Source: Polytrichum commune
Taxonomy: Eukaryota; Streptophyta; Polytrichopsida; Polytrichales; Polytrichaceae
DNA length: 64,000 nt
Reading direction: 5' to 3'
Assembly (NCBI GenBank): GCA_950295325.1
Contig: OX485806.1
Coordinates: 32,116,001-32,180,000 of the forward strand
In this document: positions 1 to 10,220 of the stretch, in pieces
How positions within the stretch are numbered: position 1 is the first letter of the stretch
Layout of the letters: each line of letters opens with the position of its first letter
Translations under genes and position numbers: made by a program
The notes under the pieces: generated by a model
Database searches by the model: none
The model's input: the letters and a program-made list of their open reading frames with translations, nothing else
What the model was told of the DNA's origin: nothing

Positions 1-756
1 ACTAGTTTGCCAATATGATTCCATTCGTCAACATAAGTAATTTCTTCAAGTGAAAATATCTACATCATGACATTCAAAGCAGCACATTAAGATGCGATAT
101 ATGGTAGTCTTGTGTTTCAGTATGCAAGGGAAAGATATTTTTGAGGGTACGCATGACAAGTGTCATGTGTTTACATTTTAGGATGCAAGAGGATGATATT
201 CTTGAGCATTCTAATGACAAGTGTCAGTTGTGTACACTCTAGTCAACTTGTAGACCATTGTATAACATAGGCATGCACCTCATAACATTATTGAACATAC
301 TCATGCCAAGATAGTAGTAAGGACACTTGAACGCCAAGTGTCATCATGAGATGACACTTGTGGTGAAGTTGTTAGTCATCAGTGTAGCCCAGCATTCACC
401 TCAAAATAGGGTAAGTGACACTAAATACTATAAATAGTGTAGTGGGGGACTATTAAGGGTTGAACCTTTCATCGTAAAGGTTCTAGACCTTTGTCTTCTT
501 CTTTTTGTTTGAGACAAAAGGACACTCCATTGCCGTGTGAAAGAATGAAGAAAAGCCCACAACAAGTGGAGGGTGGCACCCTCAAGGACAACTTAACCAA
601 CGAGGAAACTCACCACAAACCCACCCAACAAATGTTATTCTACATGTGTTTTGAAATACAACCAACTAATTTGTTTATCACTCATTTTACAAAAACAAAC
701 AAAAAACAACTCCTTTGAAATCCCCACTCCTTTCAAATGATTTGAGTAAGCTACAA

Positions 757-860
757 TAGACGTGCCCAATTTGGTTCCTTCTCTTAATTAGACACCTACA
801 TCTGAGTGGTTTGTGGTTAGGTGTGGCTCCAAAACCAGACACCAAAAAGACACGTGCTCA
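757..860 (+). repeat. Dispersed repeat D, copy 1
   Basis: This segment contains the family landmark 'CTTAATYRGACACCTAYAT', followed by TTTGAGTGG-like and TGGTTAGGTGTGGCTCC stretches. Similar stretches occur at about 4775-4925, 6000-6095, 38757-38890, 41590-41740 and 57715-57815. I see no coding potential. It is probably a fragment of a non-autonomous transposon of unknown class. Confidence 0.6.
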
Positions 861-929
861 AAAGACATTCGATTGCATCCCTCATAATGTGATAATCAAA
901 CTAGGTTCAATAATTAACTATATGACCAC

Positions 930-1160
930 TTATTGATTGTGAGAATGTTCACATTGATATTGAATAAGATGAGAATCCACTTATAAGTGATAGTAATTGC
1001 AACATTGTAAATCTACAATGCCCATTTTTTTTTTTAAGAATGACAAATAATGTTAGCTTTACATGTAGTGTTGGTGACATTGCATGGGTGGTTTGCAATT
1101 AGTATTGAGCAAGACAAATAGAATTGTTGACACTACATACAACATTTAGTGTGGTTAGTA
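930..1160 (+). repeat. Dispersed repeat B, copy 1 (partial)
   Basis: It carries the family landmarks AATGACAAATAATGTTAG, TAGTGTTGGTGACA, ATTAGTATTGAGCAAGACAA and a terminal ACATTTAGTGTGG. Other copies are at 6500-6885, 33950-34126, 43970-44327, 46185-46544 and 50553-50953. The best-preserved copy (46185-46544) shows inverted ends, so the family is a MITE-like element. This copy lies in the spacer of the foldback. Confidence 0.6.
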
Positions 1161-1320
1161 GTACATTGCTTATGGTATTTAGTATCACATGCATAATACT
1201 GATACCTACCCTCTTTCGAGGCGTACGTTAGGTTACATTGATGATTAACGACTTCACAACACTTGGCGTTCAAGTGTCCTTACTACTATCTTGGCATGAG
1301 TATGTTCAATAATGTTATGT

Positions 1321-1663
1321 CTCGGGGGGGGTAGTCATTGGTTGGAGTAGCAATATACGTGCGAACAAATGATAGGGTATTTTAAAAACATGGGAGCAAA
1401 AATTTATAATTGGGCTTAAGAGTAATATAGGGTATCAAAAATGGCACTTGACATCTTTAAAGTACTATAGGGTATGGAATAATAGGTAATTTGAAATTAT
1501 AAGTAATGCAAGCCATTTTTCTATTAACCCAAAGTAGAAATTTACATAATGATAGCATGTGAAAAAAAGAAGAGAATTGAAAGTAATACCCCCCTATAAA
1601 ATAGTGGTTGTTCACACCTATATCCTTAACTTTTTAACACACTGCCCCCCCCCCCCCCCCGAG
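1321..1663. mobile_element. hAT-type MITE with 8-bp target duplication
   Basis: The element begins CTCGGGGGGGGTAG and ends with the inverted counterpart CTG(C)nGAG. It is flanked on both sides by the 8-bp direct repeat TGTTATGT (1313-1320 and 1664-1671). The uninterrupted sequence is visible in the opposite foldback arm near position 280, which lacks the insert, so this is a true insertion. An 8-bp duplication with short inverted ends fits the hAT superfamily. It is 343 bp long, AT-rich and non-coding. The long G/C homopolymers at its tips are unusual. Confidence 0.75.
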
Positions 1664-2177
1664 TGTTATGTGCATGCCTATGTTACACAATGGTCTACAA
1701 GTTGACTAAAGTGTGCACAAATGACACTTGCCATTAGTATGTTGAAGAATATCTTCCTCTTGCATACTAAACTGTAAACACATGACACTTGCCATTAGTA
1801 CGCTCAAAAATATCTTCCTCTTGCACACTAAAACACAAGACTACCAATACACTACTCTAAATGTCATAATGTAAATACTCTCACTTGAACAAGTTACTTG
1901 TATTGACGAATGGAATCGTATTGACTATTAGTGGGTGTGGCACTTTGAGGCCTCTAGGCATATAGTGTGTGTGACACTAAATACCATAAACGGTGTATTG
2001 TAGTTACACAATTAGCAACTTATTATTATGCCTATTATTTTGCAATTCCTAATCATCACAATTTTGAGTTTGTTCTAAATGTCATTATGTAAATACTTTC
2101 ACTTGAATAACTTACTTGTATTGACGAAGGGAATCATATTGGCTATTAGTGGGTGTGGCACTTTGAGGCCTCTAGGC

Positions 2178-3760
2178 TAGTGTTCAAGATTGAAGCCCTC
2201 ATATGAGTTTCATTTTGAAGGGCTCTAAAATTTGAGCCCTTCGGTTGAAGGGCTAGTTCAAATTCAAGACGTCAATTCAGTAATATAGAAATAAAATATA
2301 AAAAAACTCATATTAAACTTATGCATGATTTATATGGTGCATGCTTCCAATACAATGTGAAGAATTAAGAATCAACCATCTAACTCCACCTCTTCTAGTG
2401 ATAATGCCCTACGCTTGTTGGTTCTTGTGCCAATTTTCCAAGATTCAAAAATACTATCCCAATCCATGAATTCAACTCCTAACCCATTTAGACTAACCCT
2501 CATTAAAGCATCTAGTGTGTCAAGGTTGAGTCTAGTTCTCCTTTCACTCTTAACCCAATTTTGCTTTGAAAAACCACGCTCACAAACAACAGTGCTAGTT
2601 GGGATCACAAGTATGGCTTGCCATAGCGACATCATAGTTGGCCAATTAATCATGAACTCCCGGTCATTGCCACAAAAAACCCAAGCTTCTTGCATACTTC
2701 GGCGTTCACAAACGGAACATAACATCTCCACGAATTCTAGCAATTCCGCATTGCATTGATTAACAAGGTCATCGCTCCAACGGAAATGTGTCACCAACCG
2801 GTTCAACCATTGTTCCGTTAATGTCCCTCTGTCCAATTCATCTACGGGATAGTGCTTCGGGCTAAAAAGCCGGGCCGCATTGAAAATGGACAAGTCAGGA
2901 AATCGATCATTGAGTGAATCGATGATCTTCTGCACATACTGCCTCCTCAACATGATGCATGCCTCCAATGAGCCTCCTACGTCACACTCGGGCATGGAAT
3001 CATAATGCAAGATATGCATTTTTTCACACCCAAAACTATCAACATACAATATTTGCCCATTGGGTACCACCTCGCGGAGAAACTTTCCTAGGTGTTTGGT
3101 TGTCAGGCCAAAACTTACACCCAGATAGTGTCTACGAAACAAGCTGATTGTTACATCAATCGTAGAAGCTATGCTAGTGATATCTACAAGATCAAACTGA
3201 AACTTGCGATTGACCTTATTCAACTCTGATAATATATCAGCTAGCATGTGAATGAAAAATTGGAACTGAAGAGAAGTTAGATCCTTGTACCATGTGGGTT
3301 CTTCAACCTCCCAAATTTCTAAAATTGCAGGCATACAAAATACCAATCTCTCCATGACCAAGCCACGGGATAACCATCTCACCGAATGGATCTGTAAAGC
3401 TGCACGGGATTTCAAATCAGCACTGATTTCACATTGATTGAATCACATCACACTACAACACTGACTCAATGCTTACCAAAGAAAGGGTTGGATTCCAATC
3501 TTTTGCAAGACCTAAAAAGTTGAATTCCAAGTCAGATCGATGTTGAATGAATCATTTGCTAGGTGTTGAGGTTGTCACTGTAGCGACCTCCTCGTCACTG
3601 TAGCGCTACAGTGTTGACGGGTGTAAAAATTTTGAGGACGTCAAGTGAAGTTTTCATTTTGAGTTTGGGGTTGCATTTTGAAGGGTTGTTTTGAGAGAGG
3701 TATATTTTGAAGGGCCAAATCGCGTTTGAAGGGCATTGAAGACTTCAATCTTGAACACTG
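2178..3760 (-). mobile_element. Internally deleted hAT DNA transposon
   Basis: The terminal inverted repeats are TAGTGTTCAAGATTGAAG on the left and CAGTGTTCAAGATTGAAG (as inverted complement) on the right. An exact 8-bp target duplication, CTCTAGGC, flanks it at 2170-2177 and 3761-3768. The undisturbed target CCTCTAGGCATATA is seen in the neighbouring tandem units. Subterminal copies of TTGAAGGGC cluster near both ends, as expected for transposase binding sites in hAT elements. At 1583 bp it is far shorter than autonomous hATs (usually 3-5 kb) and keeps only the C-terminal part of the transposase. Confidence 0.9.
2372..3442 (-). pseudogene. hAT transposase, C-terminal fragment with hATC dimerisation domain
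   Basis: The open frame of about 350 residues ends at 2372, and upstream it meets a stop at about 3443-3445. There is no convincing ATG at its head, so it is a remnant. The C-terminus has the hAT dimerisation signature: LWQAILVIPTSTVVCERGFS, then QNWVKSERRTRLNLDTLDALMRVSLNG. Near its N-terminal end IHSVRWLSRGLVMERL matches the RWLSRG-type motif of hAT and ZNF862-like transposases. The BED zinc finger and the first catalytic region are absent (usual length 600-800 aa), consistent with internal deletion. It lies wholly within the element bounded by hAT ends at 2178 and 3760. Confidence 0.85.
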
Positions 3761-3991
3761 CTCTAGGCATATAGTGTACGTGACACTAAATACCATAAAC
3801 GGTGTATTGTAGTTATATAATTAGCAACTCATTATTATGCCTATTATTTTGCAGTTCCTAATCATCACAATTTTGAGTTTGTTCTAAATGTCGTAATGTA
3901 AATACTTTCACTTGAATAAATTACTTGTATTGACGAATGGAATCATATTGGCTATTAGTGGGCGTGGCACTTTAAGACCTCTAGGCATATA

Positions 3992-4479
3992 CAGTCCACC
4001 CTCTATAAATGTTAGGCTTTGGAGTAAAATTTTCCTGACATTTATAGTGAGTTAACATTGTAACAGTTACAAAGGGAGCTTTTTGAATGCTTAACAAATA
4101 TAAATTCATTACAATTATGGAGGGAGAGTTTTGCAAAATTATCATATATAAAATATGTGTATCAAGTCAATCTTTTATTTGTATGAAACAAAATAAGAAT
4201 CAATATAGTCCAGATGAAGAATTTGATCACAAAAGTCAAATTTGGTGACTTTTGCCACTTTGAAAGGTTGTGAGTCAATGTAATGGATGTCATCACACAA
4301 TATTGGATGTATTTCGTAGGTTAACATTTATAAGTGGCAAATTAACAAAGAGGGGAGTAAATTATTGTTAACATTTAACATAGTTAACATTCTAGTTAGC
4401 AATATGAGGGGAGTACGATTTTGTTAACAAATATAATGAGTTAACGTTTATAAGTGTAACATTTATTGAGGGTGGACTG
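3992..4479. mobile_element. pogo/Emigrant-like MITE (Tc1/mariner superfamily)
   Basis: The termini are CAGTCCACCCTCTATAAATG on the left and the inverted complement CAGTCCACCCTCAATAAATG on the right. A TA dinucleotide flanks both sides (3990-3991 and 4480-4481). The end pattern CAGTnnnnCCTCTATAAAT is that of plant Emigrant/pogo-like elements. The 488-bp interior is AT-rich and rich in GTTAACA motifs, and it has no coding capacity. It interrupts the third tandem unit. Confidence 0.85.
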
Positions 4480-4774
4480 TAGTGTACATGACACTAAATA
4501 CCATAAACGGTGTAATAAAGTTACATAAGTTAGTAGCTTGTTATTATTATTATTATGCCTATTATTTCTCAATTCCTAGTCGTCATGATTTTGAGTCTGT
4601 CATGTTCCCTTCGACGAGACAGTCAACTTATCACCAATGATCACGCACCCAAAATCACTTCCAAAGTATTAAGTATTGCAATTAAACTTGGACTTACTAA
4701 TGGTGCATTGATACCACCACCGAGTACCTTAATATATGAGATTGTCCACATCTTAGGGCACATGTATATTGGGG

Positions 4775-4925
4775 TTTTAGTAAGTAAGGTATGTGGGTGC
4801 TATTCGGTTACTTTTCTTAATCGGACACCTATATTTGAGTGGTGTTTGGTTAGGAGAGGATCACACAATCCACATTATAAAAGATACATGTTTAAAAGAG
4901 ATTGGACTATGTCTTTAAATTCTAC
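4775..4925 (+). repeat. Dispersed repeat D, copy 2
   Basis: It contains GGTATGTGGG, TTCTTAATCGGACACCTATA, TTTGAGTGGTGTTTGGTTAG and AAAGAGATTGGACTATG, all shared with other D copies, for example at 41590-41740. An open frame of 140 codons crosses it but has no recognisable protein features, so I treat that as chance. Confidence 0.6.
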
Positions 4926-4977
4926 AACTACACTAAACAATTTTATTAGTGTGAGTGGAAAATTAGCGTGCAAATAA

Positions 4978-5550
4978 TTAGTGTTGGCCAATCTAATTTT
5001 CTAGTCAAGGTGGAATTAACATGTGTCCAAGACCTTATGTCTTCCTCTAAGTCTTCATGAAGGCTTCCACCCAACACATTGGATGTTATCTACAAAACAT
5101 AAGTAGCACAACATAAAACAATCACCCACAATAAAATAATTTAAAAGAAAAACAATTAATGCGGCCCACACTAATCTTCTAGTAGAAATTTAGGGTGGGT
5201 TGAGAATGAATTCTCATTATGAGAAACAATTTTGGTTACAAACAAACCTAGAGAAACATTCGTGGAAGACTTAAAAGGTGATTTTTGTATTGTCTAGGTG
5301 TCTCAAAGAAGTTTATTTAGGAAAAACACAAGGTTATTTCATATCATTTCAAATTTAAAATGAAAATTAGGTGATAATTTAGGGATAAAGACTTCAAAAT
5401 CTCTCAATGTTAGTACATGCAATTGTGATGGTCACTTAATATCACACTATTTACACATGCAATAGTTTGGCAATGAGTTCATTTTAATTGGACCAAGTGC
5501 AGTGCTCAAGCATGTGATCACACCCCCTTACGTTTCATAATCACATGCGA
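4978..5550. other. Intergenic, no recognisable feature
   Basis: AT-rich sequence with no coding signal, RNA gene or boundary-defined transposon that I can recognise. Confidence 0.5.
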
Positions 5551-5551
5551 T

Positions 5552-5908
5552 AAAAGTTTGCTACCCTACATTATATGCCATAGATAATTCTAAAAACTAT
5601 GATATTTTTCTACATATACATAACCATTGATAATATATTTGTATGTTATTTTGAGATTTTTAGTTATCTTCATTTTTGTGGTAATTATTTTAATTCAATT
5701 CTGCAACATTCTAGTTAGGAACGGTATTTTTTTTAAAAAAATCATCAAATTAGGTTATCATCTTTAATCTTGTAATAGATACTATGTATAGCTACTCATG
5801 AAAAAACATTGATAAAAGTTTGACCCATTTTGGTGATGCTTTATGTAAAAAGCATATTTTTTAAAATCGCACAGGGTGTTCAACTTGACAATGGAGTGCA
5901 CCCCCTGG
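5552..5908 (+). repeat. Truncated copy of the 411-bp hAT-type MITE
   Basis: It is similar throughout to 44617-44975, sharing GTTTGCTACCC, CTACATATACATAACCAT, CATTCTAGTTAGGAACGGTA, TGACCCATTTTGGTG and TTCAACTTGACAATGGAGTG. The right inverted terminus is kept. The left terminus is degenerate or missing (the sequence diverges before about 5552), so no target duplication can be read here. Confidence 0.7.
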
Positions 5909-5999
5909 GATTTCCTAAAACACAAATTGGCATCCAAATCCTATATGAATGAGATGGTTGGAACACTAAGGTAGATGTGCCTAGTTCCAACACAACAAC

Positions 6000-6095
6000 C
6001 ATGTGAACACCTATATTTGAGTGGTATGTTGTTAGGTGTGGATCTAAGAGTAGACATTAAAAATACATGTCTACTCTTAATAATCCACATGATTG
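6000..6095 (+). repeat. Dispersed repeat D, copy 3
   Basis: The phrase ACACCTATATTTGAGTGGTA is followed by GTTAGGTGTGGATC and ACATGTCTACTC. It is a short fragment of the D family. Confidence 0.55.
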
Positions 6096-6499
6096 GGAGA
6101 ATTATATGACCACTAAATTAGCATAGAATCCTCACTTTGATAACAAATAAGAAATTCATCAAGATCCAAAAATTATGAGGCAAATGGCTAAGGGCACAAT
6201 TTGGTTTTGCTAATCATCTCGCACTAAATGCGTGTTTCGTATCATACGAGAAGTGGGTGCGAAGACAAAAGTATTCGAATAACATGCTACCTTACCTATA
6301 TGGCCACCCGGCAATGTAATCTAAGTTGCATTTTTGGTTTTTGTCTTCAAGGTGTGGCAAAGCTTCATGACAACCAAAAACTTCATCATCCATTTGACGT
6401 GTTGATGAAGGGGTCCAACCTAAATTTCCCATAGGGGGTCCCCAATCACTCCCCTTTGGTGAGATGACTTCATAAAAGTGCAAACTCAATTCCAAGCCA

Positions 6500-6885
6500 C
6501 GCTAAATATGATATTAAGTGTTGCCAATTCTAATTGTCTTGCTCAATACTAATCGGAAACCATGGTATAGTGTCACCAACACTAAATGTTAACCCAACAT
6601 TATTTGTCATTCCTTGTAAATTTTGGGGGGCATCAATTTTTACAGTGTTGCAATTCCTGTAACTTGCCAATTGAGTTTTCATCCAAATATTAATCATCCA
6701 TGACAATATTTCATCATAAGTTGCTGACAAGAGAAGGTAGGGTTTCGGCCAATGGATGAACTCATCCATCATCCATTATAGTAGATGTTCACTTATTCAT
6801 AAGAAGTGTCGTCCAAAATTTACCATAGTGACATTAAACACCATATGACACTAAATATCATATGTAGTGTAGTTCACAAAACTTC
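6500..6885 (-). repeat. Dispersed repeat B, copy 2
   Basis: On the reverse strand it matches the B family: TTGTCTTGCTCAATACTAAT, CACCAACACTAAATGTTAAC, TTATTTGTCATTCCTTGTAA, and GACAAGAGAAGGTAGGGTTT near the other end. It terminates in ACTAAATATCATATGTAGTG. The interior carries a palindromic (ATCC)n/GGAT-type stretch also seen in copies 5 and 6. Confidence 0.65.
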
Positions 6886-8205
6886 CAACCAATGTTACAA
6901 GAGCATTCTTCCAATTTCATGAACCTTCTTAATTAGTTCAATTCTTTTAAATCAACTTGACATGTGGCACACCTTAATTTCATGATAGTGGACCTTTACC
7001 TCTAGCAACTTCATGAATCTTCCAAACCAATTTCATGAATCTTTCCGTACTATGTGGCTCCGTATTCTTAAATTTCGATCTCACTATGGTGAAGTTACTT
7101 GTGGGGAGTGATTAGGAGAATCTTATACATGATGTACCATTCTTGTGAAATAAAGTTATACGGATCATGAAATTGATATTTTGATGTTGTGAATATGGGT
7201 ACCAAAATTATGAAATTGTTCAGAACATGTAGTGAAATTGGTTGTGAGTTCAAGTTAATATGGTTGTTTAAATAATGAACTTAGTTCATGATTCCAATGA
7301 AATTCGTAGAACCTATTGCTAAGTTGGTTTGTAAATTCATGGAATCATATTTGCACTTCTATGAATTCATCTTACCAAAGTAGTATGTGACATGTAATTT
7401 CTTACTAAAACAGACATATAGAAAACAATCTCCTATAATTGATCATTGGTACATTTAACATAGCAATCACATGGGGAGGATGGGCCACTTGCATGTGAAC
7501 TTGAGCTAATTGGTGGATAGTTGCCCTTAACTTTCATGGGAATACATTGACATGTATGATGTCCATTGGCTTTTGGACACGAGATATATTCCCAACGGTT
7601 TCTTGCCTACTTTCATGTTCTCTTATCTTTTAATGCGCATTGGAGGTCGTTTGGTAGAATATTGTTTAAAAGAACCACGATGAAACATGGGTTATTCTAA
7701 TATTCCTTTATTCTAAAAAGGTTGTCATTGAGGTGTAATGACTTGACTTAAGCATTGTTGAACTAACTCCCTTAACATCATGCTATGTAGAGGGCAATGA
7801 AGGGGGGGGGGGTAGGGTCATAATACACACTTGATTTGCATCAACAAGGAAAAGACTCCCAAACATGTTAGTTAGTGCAACACTCAAATGCTTGCAAGAT
7901 GTAAGAGTGTTATGTGTACACATATAAGAGAGCAACCTTCTTTAAGACGGCTCTTCTTTGAATTGAGTTAATGCAATCACAAGTTTACACTTCAATTGTG
8001 GTTGGGGAATAATTTGTTGTTGTCATGATGTGTGCATCCCTTGAGTTGTTTTATTTCTTTTTGTTAATCTCTTTGGGCACGGAGCTTGACGTGCCTAGTG
8101 CTAGTGAATTATATTTTGATACCAAGTGTCATTCTTTGCCGTAATGTACTATAAGGTTGAAAGGTAGTATGCTTTGGCATTCTATGCTTTCCGTATTTAT
8201 GAAGT
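6886..8205. other. Intergenic, no recognisable feature
   Basis: AT-rich DNA. There is a G12 tract at about 7802-7812, but I found no gene or bounded element. Confidence 0.5.
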
Positions 8206-9160
8206 TTGGACTCGTTCTCCCACCCTTGGAAACCACAGAGGAATAAGATATGTCTACCTTATTTTGTGTGGTTACTTTTGTTGTTTCACAATTGGCACAC
8301 TCTCGATGCCTTCATGAATGGGACATGTGTTGGTTTGTTCCATGAGGTTAAAATTATTTGTATCACTAAATGGCAAAAGAAACATGAAATCACCTTTTTC
8401 TATGGCAAAACTATCATTGTTGGATGGGACTTGGATTGTTGGCGTTGGGTGGAGGGGTTTTGTTTCTTAACTATACCACAAAATTTGGTAGACTCAATTA
8501 TCAACATGACTCCCAAGATGACTTGAGTGACGGACAAATGGTGAGGCTACCTCACAAGTGACTGCAAGTTCCATTGGTCACAAACCTAGGAACCACTTTG
8601 ATCCGGTGAGGAAGTTGCCTTCATGTGGTTCATTTGACATAAGGTAATTGCAGTTGACGAATGAAAGACCCGCATCGCACGGGCCTCTATCTCCAAGCAA
8701 TATGTCTGGTGCCTCCCGAAACAAACAAATTAGTTAATTATAAATTTTGGGTTTGCATCCAAGCCCAACGAGCCCGGTGGTGGGCCACGTTTATCATGCA
8801 TGAACTTTGTGGGGTTAGGTCTAGCAATTATAATAGGTCCTATTGGAACCAATTATAATTGGTTTTATTGTGTTATAGGAGAGACTTCTAAGCGGTTCGG
8901 CAAAAATCTTAAGATTCGACACCTTTTCCATGACATTGTTTTGTGGACTATTTGGATCGAGCGTAACGACAAAGTGTTAAACTAAGAACAATGGCATGAG
9001 TCCAAGTTAAATACCCCATTTGGGACACTTCACTATGTATGCCGAGCGGCTTTGGAGAGGTTGATCAAGTATGTTAAGATTAGCATTTTTCTTACGGAAG
9101 CTCTTCTCCAAAGCTTTGACCAAACATGGGTGCTAGGAATGTTCTATATAGGAGAGACAA
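8206..9160 (+). pseudogene. Degenerate LINE ORF2 3' end (zf-RVT region)
   Basis: Two broken frames resemble the C-terminus of plant non-LTR retrotransposon reverse transcriptases. At 8206-8526 the segment NKICLPYFVWLLLLFHNWHT fits the zf-RVT pattern (pkvkfFvWlllhnrl-t). At 8800-8985 the segment HDIVLWTIWIERNDKVLN fits the conserved LW-IW-ERN-r-f tail. No reverse transcriptase core, initiating ATG or intact frame remains. The 3' boundary is approximate. It is an old, dead LINE fragment. Confidence 0.5.
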
Positions 9161-9351
9161 TACAAAATTCACTTGGAATTGGAAGCAGCAACACACTTAA
9201 GTAGCTAGGCATTGTGTTGACCACTTGGTGGTATGGGGGTTGTCCTTGGTGGGTTTGGACCATTACTTACTTCTTATTTGACGGTGTTTTGCGTCCGAGG
9301 GGCTCCGCCTCCCCTCAAAGTGGGCGCGTAACCCATTTTCCTTGGTTCTTA

Positions 9352-10220
9352 GGGCCACTTCACACACGAGACTAAGGCCCCATGACCATGGCACTTCAAC
9401 CACTCTCATTGGTGGAAAAGGCGGAGCTGGCCCAAGTTCGCTTCACACTACGCTTGAGGGACCAACAAATTCACTGAATGCAAGATGGATGTAATGACTA
9501 CATGAATCCCCGCATGGCATCAAATGGATCACGTTTCATGGCCACTTGGATTGTTTGCAAAAACCACCTCGGGGAAGTAGGCCTAACACAAAACCAGGAG
9601 ACCATGGCACTCCGAAACCTCACAACCGTTGATTTCTTATTATTTTATCATATGTGAAGACCCCATGTAAATAATCTCTACTTTATTGAAATAGCATTTG
9701 GTTAAAGACCTGGTCACAGATTACTTCACACTAAACTTGAGGACACGTGACCACACTAGGGCACCACGGGCCTTGGCTTGGTGGTTAGGGCTCATGGCCC
9801 CCAATGAGGAGGTTGTGGGTTCTATTCCCCATGCCGGCGTGGTGCTCACCACCTTAGTCCACCCAACTATGATGGGGGGTCCTTGGACCTTGTTGTATGG
9901 GTACCTCAAAGCCCTTTGGGGGGATACCATGTCCGGTATCTACAAGGCACTAGTGGCTAGCTAGGAACTAGTATAGTGTGTCACTATAGTGTCCATCCTC
10001 GAAAGGGGAGAGTAGTATTGTCCCAATTGTCCCCTTGTCCAGTGGGCATCGGGTCATTGGCATTACGAACGGACACTTTATTCACGCCGGCCCCTTGCTA
10101 AAAAGGGACCGGAGTTTCTATCTATCTGATTTTGGAAGTGTTTTGAGACGGCCTTTGGACACTTCTTCTGAGCTCACAATTTCATGATCACGGCTCTCTG
10201 GCTTCTGTCTGAAGCGGCCC
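9352..10220 (+). mobile_element. PIF/Harbinger-type MITE family 1, copy carrying a SINE
   Basis: It starts GGGCCACTTCACACACGAGA and ends with an inverted counterpart (TCTGAAGCGGCCC). The same family occurs at 49645-50144 and 58103-58601. Without the SINE (9761-10127) its length is about 502 bp, matching the 500 and 499 bp of the others. Flanking triplets are TTA (9349-9351) and TTC (10221-10223), an imperfect duplication. A GGGCC terminus plus a 3-bp target duplication suggests PIF/Harbinger. It has no transposase. Confidence 0.8.
9761..10127 (+). mobile_element. tRNA-related SINE with TCTA-repeat tail, copy 1
   Basis: The head GCACCACGGGCCTTGGCTTG and onward contains an A-box-like TGGCTTGGTGG and a B-box-like GGTTCTATTCC, spaced as in a tRNA-derived RNA polymerase III promoter. 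The 3' end is AAAGGGACCGGAGTT followed by (TCTA)n. It is 367 bp and nearly the same length as the reverse-strand copy at 32545-32910, whose B box is the perfect GGTTCGATTCC. It is inserted in a MITE whose relatives at 50038-50060 and 58190-58215 show the empty site. No clean target duplication is visible in this copy. Confidence 0.85.

Larger units (their letters stand above)
1..1935. repeat. Long inverted repeat (foldback) with nested insertions
   Basis: Bases 1 to about 440 reappear as reverse complement at about 1155-1320 and 1664-1930. Shared landmarks are the stretch reading CTTGGCATGAG and TACTACTATC, the GCATGCCTATGTTA stretch, and the TTGACGAATGGAATC stretch. The arms are a few hundred bases each and well conserved. 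The left arm may begin before the window. The right arm is split by a hAT-type MITE at 1321-1663. The spacer holds copies of two other dispersed repeats (about 757-860 and 930-1160). A third, direct-orientation copy of the arm lies at about 52066-52545, so this is a repeat family and not a local palindrome. No transposase is visible, and the superfamily is not assigned. Confidence 0.75.
1860..4597. repeat. Interrupted tandem array of about three 217-bp units
   Basis: The phrase CTAAATGTC(A/G)T(A/T)ATGTAAATACT starts units at about 1860, 2076 and 3885, and a decaying edge is reached at about 4597. Spacing is 216 bp for the first unit, and about 218 and 222 bp for the next two after subtracting the hAT element with its duplication (1591 bp) and the pogo-like MITE with its duplication (490 bp). 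Each unit contains GGCACTTTGAGGCCTCTAGG and TGACACTAAATACCATAAAC landmarks. The array therefore existed before both insertions. The first unit overlaps the end of the right foldback arm. Confidence 0.8.

Noticed and set aside
9761..9850. A functional tRNA gene at the SINE head
   Set aside because: A and B boxes are present, but no cloverleaf with paired acceptor stem can be formed, and the copies are full SINE units with target duplications.
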